A program made the position numbers and the translations under genes. A stretch of 64,000 nt of DNA. Origin: Bodo saltans. Taxonomy: Eukaryota; Euglenozoa; Kinetoplastea; Eubodonida; Bodonidae. The stretch is from the NCBI GenBank assembly GCA_001460835.1, contig CYKH01000376.1:945-64944 (forward strand). Direction: 5' to 3'. Positions 63,546 through 64,000 of the stretch are shown one piece after another. The notes beneath the pieces were generated by a model, which saw nothing but the letters and a program-made list of their open reading frames with translations, ran no database searches and was not told the DNA's origin. Positions within the stretch are counted from its first letter, which is position 1; each line of letters starts with the position of its first letter.

Positions 63546-64000
63546 ATGACGAGTGACTCAATGTCGTTGTGCGCGTCGTTCTCGAAGCATTTGTGGTTTT
63601 CGAAGAGGTTGCTGCTGGGACAACTTGTCTCCTTCGCTGTATCGGGGACAGGAGTGTTTACGACGTTGTTGGTCAACCAAAACAGGAGCTTTCCACTGCT
63701 GCAATCTGCAACGGCATACTTGTGGATTGCGGCGTTGTTCATCCCAGCATATCTGCACATGCTGCGCAAACTTCGTGATCGAGGCCCCAATTACGGTGAA
63801 TTTCGCAACTTCACTCCATTGACGCGTCTGTGGCGGTATCCCCTCATCGCCATTGTGGACCTTGAAGCAAACTACGTTGTTGTCAAGGCATATCAGTACA
63901 CCGACATGACGTCTGTTCAGTTGTTAGACTGCAGCACCATTCCGTTTGTCATGATCTTAAGTTTTCTCTTCCTGCGGGTTCGCTACACGAGGTACCATGG
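63546..64000 (+). CDS. SLC35F1/F2-type solute carrier (DUF914), N-terminal part, cut by window end
   Basis: The frame from ATG 63546 is open to the last base (about 151 codons). It encodes a membrane protein of the drug/metabolite transporter superfamily. RLLLGQLVSFAVSGTGVFTT is the first span and TAYLWIAALFIPAYLHMLRK the second. The family core RYPLIAIVDLEANYVVVKAY, then QYTDMTSVQLLDCSTIPFVM, then ILSFLFLRVRYTRYH closely matches the SLC35F1/F2 motif (D-V-E-A-N-Y followed by T-S-V-Q-L-L-D-C). Full-length relatives have about ten spans and 350-400 residues, so over half of the gene lies beyond the window. Substrates of this group are poorly known. An alternative in-frame ATG is at 63561. Confidence 0.92.
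   Translation, partial: MTSDSMSLCASFSKHLWFSKRLLLGQLVSFAVSGTGVFTTLLVNQNRSFPLLQSATAYLWIAALFIPAYLHMLRKLRDRGPNYGEFRNFTPLTRLWRYPLIAIVDLEANYVVVKAYQYTDMTSVQLLDCSTIPFVMILSFLFLRVRYTRYH

Noticed and set aside
1-64000. CRISPR arrays, tRNA genes, rRNA, transposons, strand-switch regions
   Set aside because: I looked for spaced repeats, T-psi-C-like boxes, transposase motifs and a change of coding strand and saw none. The tandem repeats present are two-copy duplications, not arrays. Small structured RNAs such as snoRNAs could be missed by eye.

Overview
The window reads as nuclear DNA of a kinetoplastid flagellate, most likely a free-living bodonid such as Bodo saltans. All 39 or so recognisable genes lie on the + strand, none needs an intron, and the 100 to 700 base gaps between them carry polypyrimidine tracts followed by the first AG upstream of each start codon. 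That is the layout of a kinetoplastid polycistronic transcription unit with spliced-leader trans-splicing. Gene content agrees: a WW plus CCCH protein like trypanosome ZFP2, a receptor-cyclase-like protein with a BMP-type ectodomain, many flagellar-type coiled-coil, EF-hand and WD proteins, and large Ser/Thr-rich surface proteins. The species call is inference; no strand switch, tRNA, rRNA or transposon is visible.

Layout. 1-11 kb: tail of a gene, a twin CX9C protein, a 1,876-residue membrane protein (NHL-like propeller, EGF-like Cys-rich part, mucin-like stalk, about six membrane spans), FEN1, a tail-anchored coiled-coil protein, and a small gene interrupted by a tandem duplication. 11-20 kb: a SET methyltransferase, a flagellar-type coiled-coil protein, a membrane-anchored CCCH protein, proteasome alpha-7, a Thr-rich mucin-like glycoprotein. 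20-31 kb: EF-hand, coiled-coil and ubiquitin-like proteins plus two more genes interrupted by duplications. 31-45 kb: a membrane-anchored SET protein, two CCCH proteins, an OXLD1-reductase fusion, mitochondrial RsmI, TRM13 and a small mitochondrial membrane protein. 45-64 kb: a WDR49-like EF-hand/WD protein, CKS1, a two-domain repeat protein, an ankyrin protein, a CCHC zinc-knuckle protein, the cyclase-like receptor, and the start of an SLC35F transporter that runs off the end.

Neighbouring genes do not form a pathway; as usual in kinetoplastids the unit mixes housekeeping, RNA-regulatory, mitochondrial, flagellar and surface functions, with expression presumably set after transcription. The most striking structural signal is a set of at least seven short direct tandem duplications (32 to 368 bases). 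Three of them interrupt a gene, and in each case subtracting exactly one repeat period puts the two halves in one frame. In one, all six differences between copies are silent third-position transitions. That argues for two alleles laid end to end by the assembly rather than real decay, although real duplication cannot be excluded from sequence alone.
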